Assembly: GCA_019419485.1 (NCBI GenBank)
Contig: DXZV01000028.1
Coordinates: 1 to 15,176, forward strand
Direction: 5' to 3'
Length of the DNA: 15,176 nucleotides
Origin: Collinsella sp.
GTDB lineage: Bacteria; Actinomycetota; Coriobacteriia; Coriobacteriales; Coriobacteriaceae
Made by a program: the position numbers and the translations under genes. The notes beneath the pieces are model-generated. The model made no database searches and had not been told where the DNA came from. It worked only from the letters and a program-made list of their open reading frames with translations. Positions 6,602 through 13,095 of the stretch are shown here, piece by piece (position 1 is the stretch's first letter; each line of letters opens with the position of its first letter).

Positions 6602-7567
6602 GTGACTCTATACGAGCAGCTCGTTGTCGAGCTCACCAACCGATCGTTTTCCCTTCAGGCCGCCTACCGCAGCAGCGGCACGCCCTATGAGCTGAGTGAC
6701 CGCGAGCCCGAGCCCTATGACCAGCAAATCGTGGACTTCGCCCGCATGATCGAGGAAGCCGATTGCGTGCTGGTGGGCGGGGCCTCCGGGCTCTCCGCGG
6801 CGGGCGGCGGCGACTTCTACTACGAGGACAACGCAACCTATCGCAGGCATTTCGGCAAATTCGCCGAGCGCTACGGTTTCAGGGGCGCTTTTGAGGGGTC
6901 GTTCTACCGCTGGCCCACCGCCGAGGCGCGCTGGGGATACCTCGCCACCTTCCTCGACACCACGCTCAACGCCCCGCTGCGCAAGCCCTACAAGGACCTC
7001 GACGCCATTCTCGCCGAGAAGGATTTCTTCGTACTCACCACCAACCAGGACACGCAGTTCGTGAAGCTCTACCCCTGGGAGAAGGTGGCAGAGATCCAAG
7101 GCGACCACCGCTTTTTCCAATGTTCCCGCTGCTGCACCGATGACGTATGGGATGCGACCGAGCCCGTCTCCCGCATGATCGAGGCCATGGGAGACGGCCT
7201 AGAGGTTCCGACAGAGCTCGTGCCACGCTGCCCGCACTGCGGGGGCGAGGCGTTCCCCTGGGTTCGCGGCTACGGCAACTTCCTGCAGGGCGAGCTCTAC
7301 GAGGAGCAGTACCGCAAGGTGTCCGACTGGATCGATGCGCACGCGCGGCAGAAGATTCTGTTCCTTGAGCTGGGCGTGGGCCGCATGACGCCTGCGTTTA
7401 TCCAGGAGCCGTTCTGGGCTCTCACGGCGCAATTGCCGCAGGCGAGCTACATCGCCGTAAACAACAAGACGCAGTTCCTCCCCCGTATGATCGAGGATCG
7501 GGGGCTCGCCGTTCGCGCCGATATCGCCGACGTGCTCGCCGACGTGCGCAAGACGCTGGGGAGGTAG
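6602..7567 (+). CDS. SIR2-like protein 1, sirtuin of the ADP-ribosylating (SirTM-like) type, 321 aa
   Basis: A sirtuin-fold NAD+-dependent enzyme. The Rossmann loop is LVGGASGLSAAGG (57-69), the NxD motif is TTNQD (146-150), and ELGVGRMTP (256-264) takes the place of the usual GTS loop. VNN (286-288) is the adenine-side Asn. The zinc ribbon is intact: C174/C177 and C210/C213. The residue that is the catalytic His in deacetylases is Gln166 (IQGD). From the literature I recall Gln there in the macrodomain-linked class M sirtuins (SirTM), which ADP-ribosylate lipoylated GcvH-L, so an ADP-ribosyltransferase role is more likely than deacetylation. The start is GTG 6602, six bases after GAAAGAAGG; the frame runs upstream to 6458 but lacks a ribosome-binding site there and would overlap TetR. 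First gene of a three-gene operon; the target is unknown. Confidence 0.85.
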   Translation: MTLYEQLVVELTNRSFSLQAAYRSSGTPYELSDREPEPYDQQIVDFARMIEEADCVLVGGASGLSAAGGGDFYYEDNATYRRHFGKFAERYGFRGAFEGSFYRWPTAEARWGYLATFLDTTLNAPLRKPYKDLDAILAEKDFFVLTTNQDTQFVKLYPWEKVAEIQGDHRFFQCSRCCTDDVWDATEPVSRMIEAMGDGLEVPTELVPRCPHCGGEAFPWVRGYGNFLQGELYEEQYRKVSDWIDAHARQKILFLELGVGRMTPAFIQEPFWALTAQLPQASYIAVNNKTQFLPRMIEDRGLAVRADIADVLADVRKTLGR

Positions 7568-7570
7568 CGC

Positions 7571-8269
7571 ATGGAGACGGCGAAAGCAGTTCGCATAGGC
7601 ACGACGCTTTCCGAGGCGGATCTTGTCATCATCGGCGCCATCAACGGACTCGACATGGCGGAGGGGCTCAACCTCTTCCGCGCCGACGCCCATTTCCGGG
7701 AGGCGTACGGAGACCTCGCCCAGGCCGACGGTATCGGCTGCATACTGCAGGGGCTCGCCTCTCCGGATGCAAACGTGCGACGCCGATGGGTCGAGCGGTT
7801 CCATCAAAAGGAGTATGTCGAGTATGAGCTCAGCCCGCTCATGAACGGGCTGCGGCATCTTACGGAGCACGCCGACACCTTCGTGATCACGTGCAATATT
7901 GACGGGCACTTCGCACGTGCAGGGTTCAACGAGAACCGCGTACTCGAGACGGAGGGGAGCACGCGCACGTCGATTGACGAGCAGCGTCTCGCCCATCCAG
8001 ACGCCCTCGCCACAGCCCAGCTCGAGGAGCTCGAGTGCCTCGCGCGCACCCATCGCAACGGCAGGGTCGCCATCCTCGAACTTGGCGTGGGGCTGCGCAA
8101 CGGCATCATAAAGCGCATGCTCGCCCAGGTCGCGAGCGCCTGCGAGCACGTCACCTACATCGTGTTCAATTACAGCCAGGCCATGGCACCCGACGCCTCG
8201 TGCGAGACGATTCTCGTTGACGGCGATATGGCCCCGGCTTTCGAGGAGATCGCCCGATGCCGTCCCTAG
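7571..8269 (+). CDS. SIR2-like protein 2, degenerate sirtuin without zinc ribbon, 232 aa
   Basis: A shortened relative of its two neighbours. It aligns by eye through IIGAINGLDMAEGLNLF (20-36, Rossmann loop), FVITCNIDGHFARAGF (104-119, the NxD motif at N109/D111), VLETEGS (124-130), LELGVGLRNGI (169-179) and VFN (198-200). Both CxxC pairs are missing. The stretch between the catalytic-site motif and ELGVG is about 40 residues, against about 88 in sirtuin 1, so the zinc ribbon has been cut out cleanly. The catalytic position is Glu128 rather than Gln or His. ATG 7571 follows the previous stop by 3 bases, with GGGGAGG across the junction. It is an intact reading frame, so a partner or pseudoenzyme role is more likely than decay. 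Without its neighbours it would be hard to recognise. Confidence 0.75.
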   Translation: METAKAVRIGTTLSEADLVIIGAINGLDMAEGLNLFRADAHFREAYGDLAQADGIGCILQGLASPDANVRRRWVERFHQKEYVEYELSPLMNGLRHLTEHADTFVITCNIDGHFARAGFNENRVLETEGSTRTSIDEQRLAHPDALATAQLEELECLARTHRNGRVAILELGVGLRNGIIKRMLAQVASACEHVTYIVFNYSQAMAPDASCETILVDGDMAPAFEEIARCRP

Positions 8270-9120
8270 AAAGAGAAGTGATGAGGCTTCGAAGTCTTAT
8301 CGACGATGCCGACGCCATCATCGTCGGCATCGGCTCGGGCATGTCGAGCGCCGCCGGGTTCAACCATTACAACCGCGCAGGCATGACGCGCGCCGGAATG
8401 GAGGACTGGCAGCAGGCCTTTGGCTTCAAGAGCCTTTTCGACGGCTTCTACTACCTCTACCCCAGCCTCGAGCAGCAATGGGCATACTACGCGCGATACA
8501 TCGACTTCATGCTGCGCGAGCCGGCCTCGCAGCCCTATCTCGACCTGCGGTCCCTCATCGGCCATAAGGACTACTTCATCCTGAGCACCAATGTGGACAC
8601 CCAAGTCGAGAAGACGTTTCCCGCCGAGAGAATCTGCAGCTATCAGGGAAGCTTTGCGTACCTTCAATGTAAGCAGCCGTGCTGCGACGAGATCTTCGAC
8701 GCGAGCCCCTACGTCGAACGCATGCTCGCGGGCATGGCGAGGTTCGAGGTCCTCAGCGAGGATATCCCCCGATGCCCGCATTGCGGCTGGCAGCTTGTGC
8801 CGCGGGTGCGCGATGACACGTTTCTGCAGGGTGCGGCCTGGCGCGAGAGCCTCGGACGATACGAGCGCTTTGTGTGCGAGCACAGCGATCGCCGCGTGCT
8901 GTTGTTGGAGCTCGGCGTGGGCGAGATGACCCCCGGCATCATCACGCTCCCGTTCTGGAGCATGACCGCGAAGCTGCCGGATGCGCACCTGTTGAGCGTA
9001 AATATCTCGGGCGACTCGGCTCCGCTGCAGCTTGGAAGCAAGGCGGAGGCGATTCAGGCCGATTTGGGCGCCCTGCTCTCGGCGGCGCGGACGGCGAAGG
9101 TATTTAAGCCTCCTTGTTAG
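8257..9120 (+). CDS. SIR2-like protein 3, SirTM-like sirtuin, 287 aa
   Basis: The third sirtuin of the operon and the closest to a compact SirTM. It shows the NAD loop IVGIGSGMSSAAGF (22-35), STNVDT (110-115), Gln130 (SYQGS) at the catalytic-His position, zinc cysteines C138, C142/C143, C173 and C176, ELGVGEMTPGII (218-229) and SVN (247-249). ATG 8257 lies inside sirtuin 2 (13-base overlap), with CGAGGAG about 8 bases before it, so translational coupling is expected. Its last 17 bases overlap the convergent CMD-cupin gene. Known SirTMs act with a macrodomain hydrolase and a lipoylated carrier protein; neither is encoded in this window. As with sirtuin 1, ADP-ribosylation is inferred and the substrate is unknown. 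Confidence 0.87.
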   Translation: MPSLEREVMRLRSLIDDADAIIVGIGSGMSSAAGFNHYNRAGMTRAGMEDWQQAFGFKSLFDGFYYLYPSLEQQWAYYARYIDFMLREPASQPYLDLRSLIGHKDYFILSTNVDTQVEKTFPAERICSYQGSFAYLQCKQPCCDEIFDASPYVERMLAGMARFEVLSEDIPRCPHCGWQLVPRVRDDTFLQGAAWRESLGRYERFVCEHSDRRVLLLELGVGEMTPGIITLPFWSMTAKLPDAHLLSVNISGDSAPLQLGSKAEAIQADLGALLSAARTAKVFKPPC

Positions 9121-9841
9121 TCGCTTTGAGATATTCCTCGTCGTTCACAGGCTCCAACCACTCGTTGGAGGCTTCCTCGCCCAGAACCTCCAACGCGAGA
9201 TGAGAGAACCAGCCGTCGGGCGCGGCTCCGTGCCAATGCTTCACCCCCGGGGCGATGTTGACCACATCGCCCGGGTGCAGTTCCTGTGCTGGCTTTCCCC
9301 ATTCCTGGTAAAACCCTCGCCCAGCCACACAGACGAGGATCTGGCCGCCGCCGCTTTTGGCGTGGTGGACGTGCCAGCTGTTGCGGCAGCCGGGCTCGAA
9401 CGTCACGTTGTAAACACCGACTTGCTCGGTGGAAAGGGACGCGAGGTAACTTTGACCGATAAAGTACTTAGCGAATGCGTCGTTTGGGGCACCGATGGGA
9501 AACGCCATCTCGTTTTGGTGCCAGGCCTTTGCGTCGGCGGGATCGTCGTCCGCCCAGACCTCCTTCGCCATGCGGAAGGCCGCCCACGCCTTGGGCCAGC
9601 CCGCGTAAAACGCCGCATGCGTAAGGATCTCCGCAATCTCCGCCCTGGTCACACCGTTGTTCTTTGCGGACATCAGATGATATTGGAACGAGGAGTCCGT
9701 CAGGCCCTGCGCCATTAGGGCAACCACCGTCACTATGCTGCGGTCACGCAAGGAAAGCTCGCCCTCCCGGCTCCACACCTTGCCGAACAGCACGTCGTCG
9801 TTGAGCTGTGCGAATTTGGGGGCGAACTCCCCCCAGGGCAT
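9104..9841 (-). CDS. Carboxymuconolactone decarboxylase-cupin fusion, possible 5' frameshift, 245 aa
   Basis: Two domains. The first, about 1-95 (LSLRDRSIVTVVALMAQG...AEIAEILTHAAFYAGWPKAW), belongs to the carboxymuconolactone decarboxylase (CMD) family; the CxxC of AhpD is absent, so this is not an AhpD-type peroxidase. The second, about 140-225, is a cupin with WHVHH (156-160) and PGVKHWHG (198-205). Such fusions are common in gut anaerobes; their substrate is not established. In the main frame the only ATG near the start of homology is at 9841, and it has a poor ribosome-binding site. A strong AGGAGG (9879-9884) serves an ATG at 9869 whose product (MANKQTAGRDALG...) is out of frame by one base because the run at 9829-9834 is six G (minus strand) rather than five. 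The intact form would span 9104-9869. Divergent from MerR and likely its target. Confidence 0.8.
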   Translation of the reverse strand: MPWGEFAPKFAQLNDDVLFGKVWSREGELSLRDRSIVTVVALMAQGLTDSSFQYHLMSAKNNGVTRAEIAEILTHAAFYAGWPKAWAAFRMAKEVWADDDPADAKAWHQNEMAFPIGAPNDAFAKYFIGQSYLASLSTEQVGVYNVTFEPGCRNSWHVHHAKSGGGQILVCVAGRGFYQEWGKPAQELHPGDVVNIAPGVKHWHGAAPDGWFSHLALEVLGEEASNEWLEPVNDEEYLKATNKEA

Positions 9842-9961
9842 CTCTGCCTGCCGTCTGTTTATTTGCCATGATCGATTTCCTCCTGTCGATGGTATTAGGC
9901 ACAAAACCGTTTCCGCATTACGGAACCCCTTGCACTCCCTGTTTTATTGACGAGAATGAAG

Positions 9962-9989
9962 GTAATACCTAAACCTGACTTTAGGTCAA
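9962..9989 (-). promoter_or_regulatory. MerR-type operator and promoter for the CMD-cupin gene
   Basis: ACCTAAA (9967-9973) and TTTAGGT (9980-9986) form a perfect 7-6-7 inverted repeat. On the minus strand TTGACC (9984-9989) and a possible -10 TATTAC (9962-9967) bracket it. An operator sitting between -35 and -10 is the hallmark of MerR-regulated promoters, and a merR gene starts 35 bases away. The 16-base spacer to TATTAC is shorter than usual for MerR; TACCTT at 19 bases is the other choice. Confidence 0.65.
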
Positions 9990-10020
9990 GGAATGAATTC
10001 GAGCTATATGCGGAGGAGCC

Positions 10021-10461
10021 ATGTACACCATCGGACAGGTGTCGGAGATGTTCGGTTTGCCAGCCTCAACGCTGCGATATTACGACAAGCAGAGATTATT
10101 CCCGGGATTGGAGCGAACGTCCGGCATTCGCCAATTCGGCGATACGGAACTCGAGGCGCTTCGGGTCATCGAATGCCTCAAGAAAGCGGGGATGGAAATC
10201 AAGGACATCCGGCTGTTCATGGAATGGTGCGCGGAAGGCCCATCAACATACCCCCAGCGCAAGGCCATGTTTGAGGAGCGGAAGGCCCACATGGAATCGG
10301 AGATCGCGAACATGAACCGCGCGCTGGACATGCTGAAGTTCAAATGCTGGTACTACGAGCAGCTGAATCAGGACAACAACGAGGCCGAGCTGAAGGCGCT
10401 GATCCCCGACGGCTTGCCGGAAGAAATCAAGGAGGCCTACGAAAACGCTCACGCTCGATAA
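10021..10461 (+). CDS. MerR-family transcriptional regulator, 146 aa
   Basis: An N-terminal MerR winged helix-turn-helix: MYTIGQVSEMFGLPASTLRY (1-20), then YDKQRLFPGLERTSGIRQFG (21-40) and the second helix pair ECLKKAGMEIKDIRLFMEW (51-69). A dimerisation coiled coil follows (about 80-115, KAMFEERKAHMESEIANMN), then a short C-terminal tail with one Cys (KFKCWYYEQ) and no obvious metal-binding loop. The size and lack of a large ligand domain fit the small MerR regulators that respond to aldehydes, electrophiles or unknown signals. ATG 10021 is preceded by GGAGGAG. It is divergent from the CMD-cupin gene with a perfect operator-like inverted repeat between them, so that gene and merR itself are the likely targets. 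Confidence 0.92.
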   Translation: MYTIGQVSEMFGLPASTLRYYDKQRLFPGLERTSGIRQFGDTELEALRVIECLKKAGMEIKDIRLFMEWCAEGPSTYPQRKAMFEERKAHMESEIANMNRALDMLKFKCWYYEQLNQDNNEAELKALIPDGLPEEIKEAYENAHAR

Positions 10462-10975
10462 TAACGTCCTATGCTCAAGGGGCTTCGGCACGAGGTCCTT
10501 TGGTTAGGAATGCAGAAAGGGTATTCGGTGGTGCTCTTGGGCTCGATGGGTGGGCGCGTTACAGCCCCACGTTGATAGGCACCGAATGGCGACGACCATG
10601 CATGGGCACAGGCGCTTCGCCGCACTTCACAGTCTGTTTCTCAAGTATTTGAGCCGCGCACGCGGCGTTCAAAAATGTGGAGCGGCTCCGCATGGCTCGG
10701 GATGAGCAGCGAGGCGCCCTATTTCTCGTCTTCCAGCAGTCCCACGATGCAATCGATGTCGACGGCGAAGCGGGGCCCTCATCGCTGCAGGCCCCTACAG
10801 GTGGGCGATACTCTACGCCTTGCGGCACCCCGTCACCCACGGAGGTTAAACGTACACGTAAGCCGTACTCTGAAAGCCGCGGCTTCCGGCAAGTAGTTTA
10901 TACCACGAAAGGTCGCCTTCAATGCGCATAGCTCGCAAAATAACACTCGCTGGGCCGTCACCCCTGGCCGTTACC

Positions 10976-10993
10976 CTCCAATCTTCATTGGAG
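10976..10993. repeat. Perfect 7-bp hairpin
   Basis: CTCCAAT and ATTGGAG enclose a CTTC tetraloop. There is no following T-run. It lies just before the AT-rich patch, far from any called gene; function unknown. Confidence 0.4.
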
Positions 10994-11014
10994 TCAGCAG
11001 ATCAATTCATATAG

Positions 11015-11059
11015 TTATGGGGGTTTATCCTATAGGAAATCAAATTTATATCCCCATAA
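11015..11059. repeat. Inverted repeat TTATGGGG/CCCCATAA bounding the AT-rich patch
   Basis: Perfect 8-bp arms at 11015-11022 and 11052-11059 enclose 29 bases that include the palindrome TCCTATAGGA (11028-11037). It could be a protein-binding array or a small structured RNA; nothing nearby decides which. Confidence 0.4.
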
Positions 11060-11136
11060 TTAAAGAATTTGTTATTTCCACTCAGCGACTAATCCGATAC
11101 GGGTGCTGCCTGTCCATGACGCACCATACCGCCTAA

Positions 11137-11171
11137 GGGCTGATTCGTGCGCAATTTGGGCGAATCAGCCC
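11137..11171. repeat. Perfect 11-bp hairpin with 13-base loop
   Basis: GGGCTGATTCG (11137-11147) pairs exactly with CGAATCAGCCC (11161-11171). It is strong enough to act as a U-less terminator, but no gene ends nearby. The same TGATTCG core recurs twice just downstream. Confidence 0.5.
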
Positions 11172-11172
11172 C

Positions 11173-11217
11173 TTGATTCGCGATTTCGGAAACGACTCAA
11201 TTGATTCGCGAAATCGC
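11173..11217. repeat. Paired direct and inverted repeats built on TTGATTCGCG
   Basis: TTGATTCGCG occurs at 11173-11182 and 11201-11210 (28-base period). GCGATTTCG (11180-11188) is also the exact reverse complement of CGAAATCGC (11209-11217). With the adjacent hairpin this gives four copies of the GATTCG core within 80 bases. Confidence 0.45.
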
Positions 11218-11438
11218 AGGTCGCCCCTTTAATCATTCCTGAGTTTCCGTAGGGATTCGCAGCGGGTGGTTTGAAACGGGGTGATCGGCATGCACGGATT
11301 CCTTGGACGAACTCGCTATAACTTCGCATTTGTCAGTGTAGGATGATTTTCGAGGGATTCCCCAGACGTCATCCGACCCTCGTTATCGCAAAGACTACTC
11401 AAATCAGCGGTCATCCCAGGACCATCAAAGGAGAATAT

Positions 11439-11453
11439 ATGTGTCGTTGTTGA
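11439..11453 (+). other. Well-primed four-codon ORF (Met-Cys-Arg-Cys-stop)
   Basis: AAAGGAG (11427-11433) lies 5 bases before ATG 11439, a better ribosome-binding site than most genes here have, yet the frame ends after ATG TGT CGT TGT TGA. It may be a cysteine-containing leader peptide, or chance. The insertion sequence begins 22 bases further on. Confidence 0.25.
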
Positions 11454-11462
11454 GCTTGACAA

Positions 11463-11475
11463 TCTTGCTCGAGTT
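11463..11475 (+). repeat. Left copy of the 13-bp direct repeat flanking the insertion sequence
   Basis: TCTTGCTCGAGTT, identical to 13096-13108. It lies immediately outside the terminal inverted repeats (two bases GG between), as a target-site duplication would. Confidence 0.75.
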
Positions 11476-11477
11476 GG

Positions 11478-11505
11478 TTGATTTTCAATCTCAACGCAAC
11501 AGCCT
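11478..11505 (+). repeat. Left terminal inverted repeat of the insertion sequence
   Basis: 28 bp, reading TTGATTTTCA... to ...GCAACAGCCT. It matches the right end at 23 of 28 positions. Confidence 0.75.
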
Positions 11506-11517
11506 GAACGGGCCCCG

Positions 11518-11582
11518 CGTTTCCGCAGCTAGCGCAACGCGGAAATAGCCCCCGGCACCTGGTCGTCGCCTCGTTTCCGCAG
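11518..11582. repeat. Short repeats in the left subterminal region of the insertion sequence
   Basis: CGTTTCCGCAG occurs at 11518-11528 and 11572-11582. GCGGAAA (11539-11545) is the inverse of its core and can pair with the first copy as a hairpin around AGCGCAACG. These may be transposase-binding or anti-readthrough structures. Confidence 0.45.
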
Positions 11583-11655
11583 GTGGAGAGGCTGTGGAGG
11601 CCGGTGCCCCCATGCCGCCGCCGCATGCTCCGCCAGCCCGCCGCGCAGCCGTTCC

Positions 11656-11670
11656 GGACTCAGCGCAACG
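11656..11670 (+). repeat. 15-bp internal repeat of the insertion sequence, left copy
   Basis: GGACTCAGCGCAACG. The same 15-mer occurs at 13034-13048 and, inverted, at 13049-13063, so it brackets the transposase gene. A small GGGCC/GGCCC hairpin follows at 11670-11683. Confidence 0.65.
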
Positions 11671-11700
11671 GGCCCTCCGGCCCATGTCCCGGCCCGCCGC

Positions 11701-12962
11701 CTATCCCGCCAGCGGCCCCTCGCCCCTCGCGGCCCTGGCCCTGTCGATGCAGCCGGGCGTGAGGTCGAGCTCGCCGGGCGCCAGCTCCTCTATCCCGAAC
11801 GCGTCCATGAGGGCGGAGGCGTCCTCCCCGAGGGCCGCCCGCAGCACGCGCGCCGGCGTCAGGAACCCGAGCGCCCCCCTCGGCTCGGAGTTCACCTGCG
11901 ACATGAGCAGCGCGCAGTCCGCCGCCGTCAGCCGGTCGAACCTGGCCCCTGCGCCCTTGGGCAGCAGCTTCCTGATCTCCACGTGGTTCTTCTCGCACGC
12001 GCCCTTCTGCTGGCTCTGCCGGGGGTCGCAGTAGAAGAGCCTGGTCTCGCCGTCCCGCTCGCCGAACAGCGCCGCGATGGCGCCCTCGTCGGCGAACTCG
12101 CTCCCGTTGTCGGTGAGCACGGCGCCGAAGGCGCGCCTCGCGCCGTCCTCGCCGAGGACCCCGCGCAGGGAGGAGAGCGCCGCCAGGACCGAGGCGCACG
12201 TGCCGTCCGGCAACACAGGGCCAGCTGGAAGCGGCTCGGGCGGTGCAGGAGCGTGAGGAGCCTGGCGGAGTCGCCCCTGGGGCCCTCGACGGTGTCCATC
12301 TCCCAGGCCGCGGCGCAGGCGTCCTCGCCGAGCGCGAGGAACGACGCGTGCGACCTGCGCGCCGAGTGGGACGTCGCCCTCTTCGGGGCCCGGCGCGACC
12401 TCGGCCTGTAGCCGACCTTGCGCCTGAGCTCCATGTTCGTCATGCCGTCGTAGCCGGCGTCCACCCACCTGTAGACGGTGGAGGCGCTGGGCCCGGGGGT
12501 CGCCGCCGCTATCTGCTGCGGGGAGAGCCCGCGCGCGAGCCCGTCCCTGATGGCCGCTAGCTTGGCGGCGGCGCCCTCCTCGGTCTCGTCGATCCCGGAC
12601 CTGCTCGCCGAGAGCTCGGCGTCGGCCGCCTCCTGCGCCCTCCTGGCGCTGTAGAACACCCTGGGCCTCCTCGAGCAGCCGTAGCCCCTCCTGTGCGAGC
12701 AGCCGTTGCAGCACCTCGGCCACGCGGAGAGCCTGGGGCAGGCCCCCGACAGGTCCGCGGGCGCGGGCTCGCCGTAGCGCGAGCGCGGCGCGGTGACGTA
12801 GCGGTGCGCCGCCACCTCCCTGGTCACGGTCGACGGCGACCTGCCGAGCTCCGCGGCGATCTCGCGGGCGCTGCGGTTGCGGTCGAGCATCCTCTCGACC
12901 GTGTTCCTCTCGTGCCTCGTGAGCCTCCCGTACGACCTTCCGGACGGCTTGGGTCTGGACAT
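11701..12962 (-). pseudogene. IS30-family transposase, one-base frameshift near 12215
   Basis: ATG 12962 has GGAGGG upstream. The N-terminal helix-turn-helix is RLTRHERNTVERMLDRNRSA (13-32) with REIAAELGRSPSTVTREV. A cysteine-rich stretch follows (C75, C84, C85, C88, C96, possibly a zinc site), then a second helix-turn-helix (LSPQQIAAATPGPSASTVYRW). The first catalytic Asp is in AWEMDTVEG (D223). The reading frame then breaks: after L249 (12216-12218) the frame shifts, and the rest of the DDE domain, VLTDNGSEFAD and CEKNHVEIRK, is in another frame down to the stop at 11701. Restoring one base around 12214-12215 gives about 420 residues, normal for the family. Programmed frameshifting is not typical of IS30 and I see no slippery heptamer, so inactivation or a base-calling error is likelier. 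Confidence 0.82.
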
Positions 12963-13027
12963 GCCGGCCTCCCTCCATCGCGGGCCGGGGGATTCCGGCC
13001 CCTCTGGGGTTGCCTACCCGGATTCGC

Positions 13028-13069
13028 GCCTCAGGACTCAGCGCAACGCGTTGCGCTGAGTCCTGAGGC
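13028..13069. repeat. Perfect 42-bp palindrome inside the right end of the insertion sequence
   Basis: The left half 13028-13048 (starts GCCTCAGG, ends GCGCAACG) is the exact reverse complement of the right half 13049-13069, with no spacer. Each half contains the 15-mer GGACTCAGCGCAACG also found at 11656-11670. The last four bases fall inside the right terminal repeat. It lies 66 bases upstream of the transposase start, where it could act in transposase expression or binding. Confidence 0.85.
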
Positions 13070-13093
13070 TGTTGCAATGAAAATGAGAATCAA
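13066..13093 (-). repeat. Right terminal inverted repeat of the insertion sequence
   Basis: The reverse complement reads TTGATTCTCA... to ...GCAACAGCCT, matching the left end at 23 of 28 positions. Confidence 0.75.
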
Positions 13094-13095
13094 GG

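Larger units (their letters stand above)
10462..11475. other. About 1 kb with no convincing gene; hairpin-rich, with an AT-rich patch
   Basis: Both strands were read. The open frames here (such as 10559-10840 on the minus strand and 10677-10931 on the plus strand) have no recognisable domain and no ribosome-binding site. They overlap each other, so I do not call them. The stretch does hold perfect short palindromes (10874-10885 AAGCCGCGGCTT; 11028-11037 TCCTATAGGA), several hairpins listed separately, and a patch at about 11000-11090 far richer in A and T than anything nearby. No tRNA, rRNA or riboswitch consensus was recognised. It may be the eroded remains of a transferred segment. Confidence 0.5.
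11476..13095 (-). mobile_element. IS30-family insertion sequence, about 1.62 kb, with frameshifted transposase
   Basis: The ends are imperfect inverted repeats: 11478-11505 against the reverse complement of 13066-13093, 23 of 28 positions matching. Both read inward from TTGATT to GCAACAGCCT. Outside them lies a 13-bp perfect direct repeat. Inside is one DDE transposase of IS30 type on the minus strand. The element is much richer in G and C than its surroundings. The size falls at the upper end of the IS30 family as I remember it, and the terminal repeats have the usual length for it. The usual IS30 target duplication is 2-3 bp, so the 13-bp repeat is unusual; the alternative is a 2-bp (GG) duplication within a pre-existing tandem repeat. 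Subterminal DNA holds further repeats listed separately. Confidence 0.82.

Noticed and set aside
7199..8149. 316-aa minus-strand frame across sirtuins 1 and 2
   Set aside because: Antisense shadow of two well-supported genes; no recognisable motif.
10559..10931. Small overlapping ORFs on both strands after merR (93 aa minus, 84 aa plus)
   Set aside because: No domain, no ribosome-binding site, mutual overlap. I could not link either to a transposase or any other family.
11656..13063. A smaller insertion sequence bounded only by the perfect 15-bp inverted repeats
   Set aside because: No flanking duplication at those points, and better-supported outer terminal repeats with a 13-bp direct repeat enclose it.
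12219..13077. Upstream part of the long minus-strand frame ending at 11701
   Set aside because: Upstream of the frameshift this frame is Arg/Gln-rich nonsense; the helix-turn-helix transposase sequence is in the other frame.
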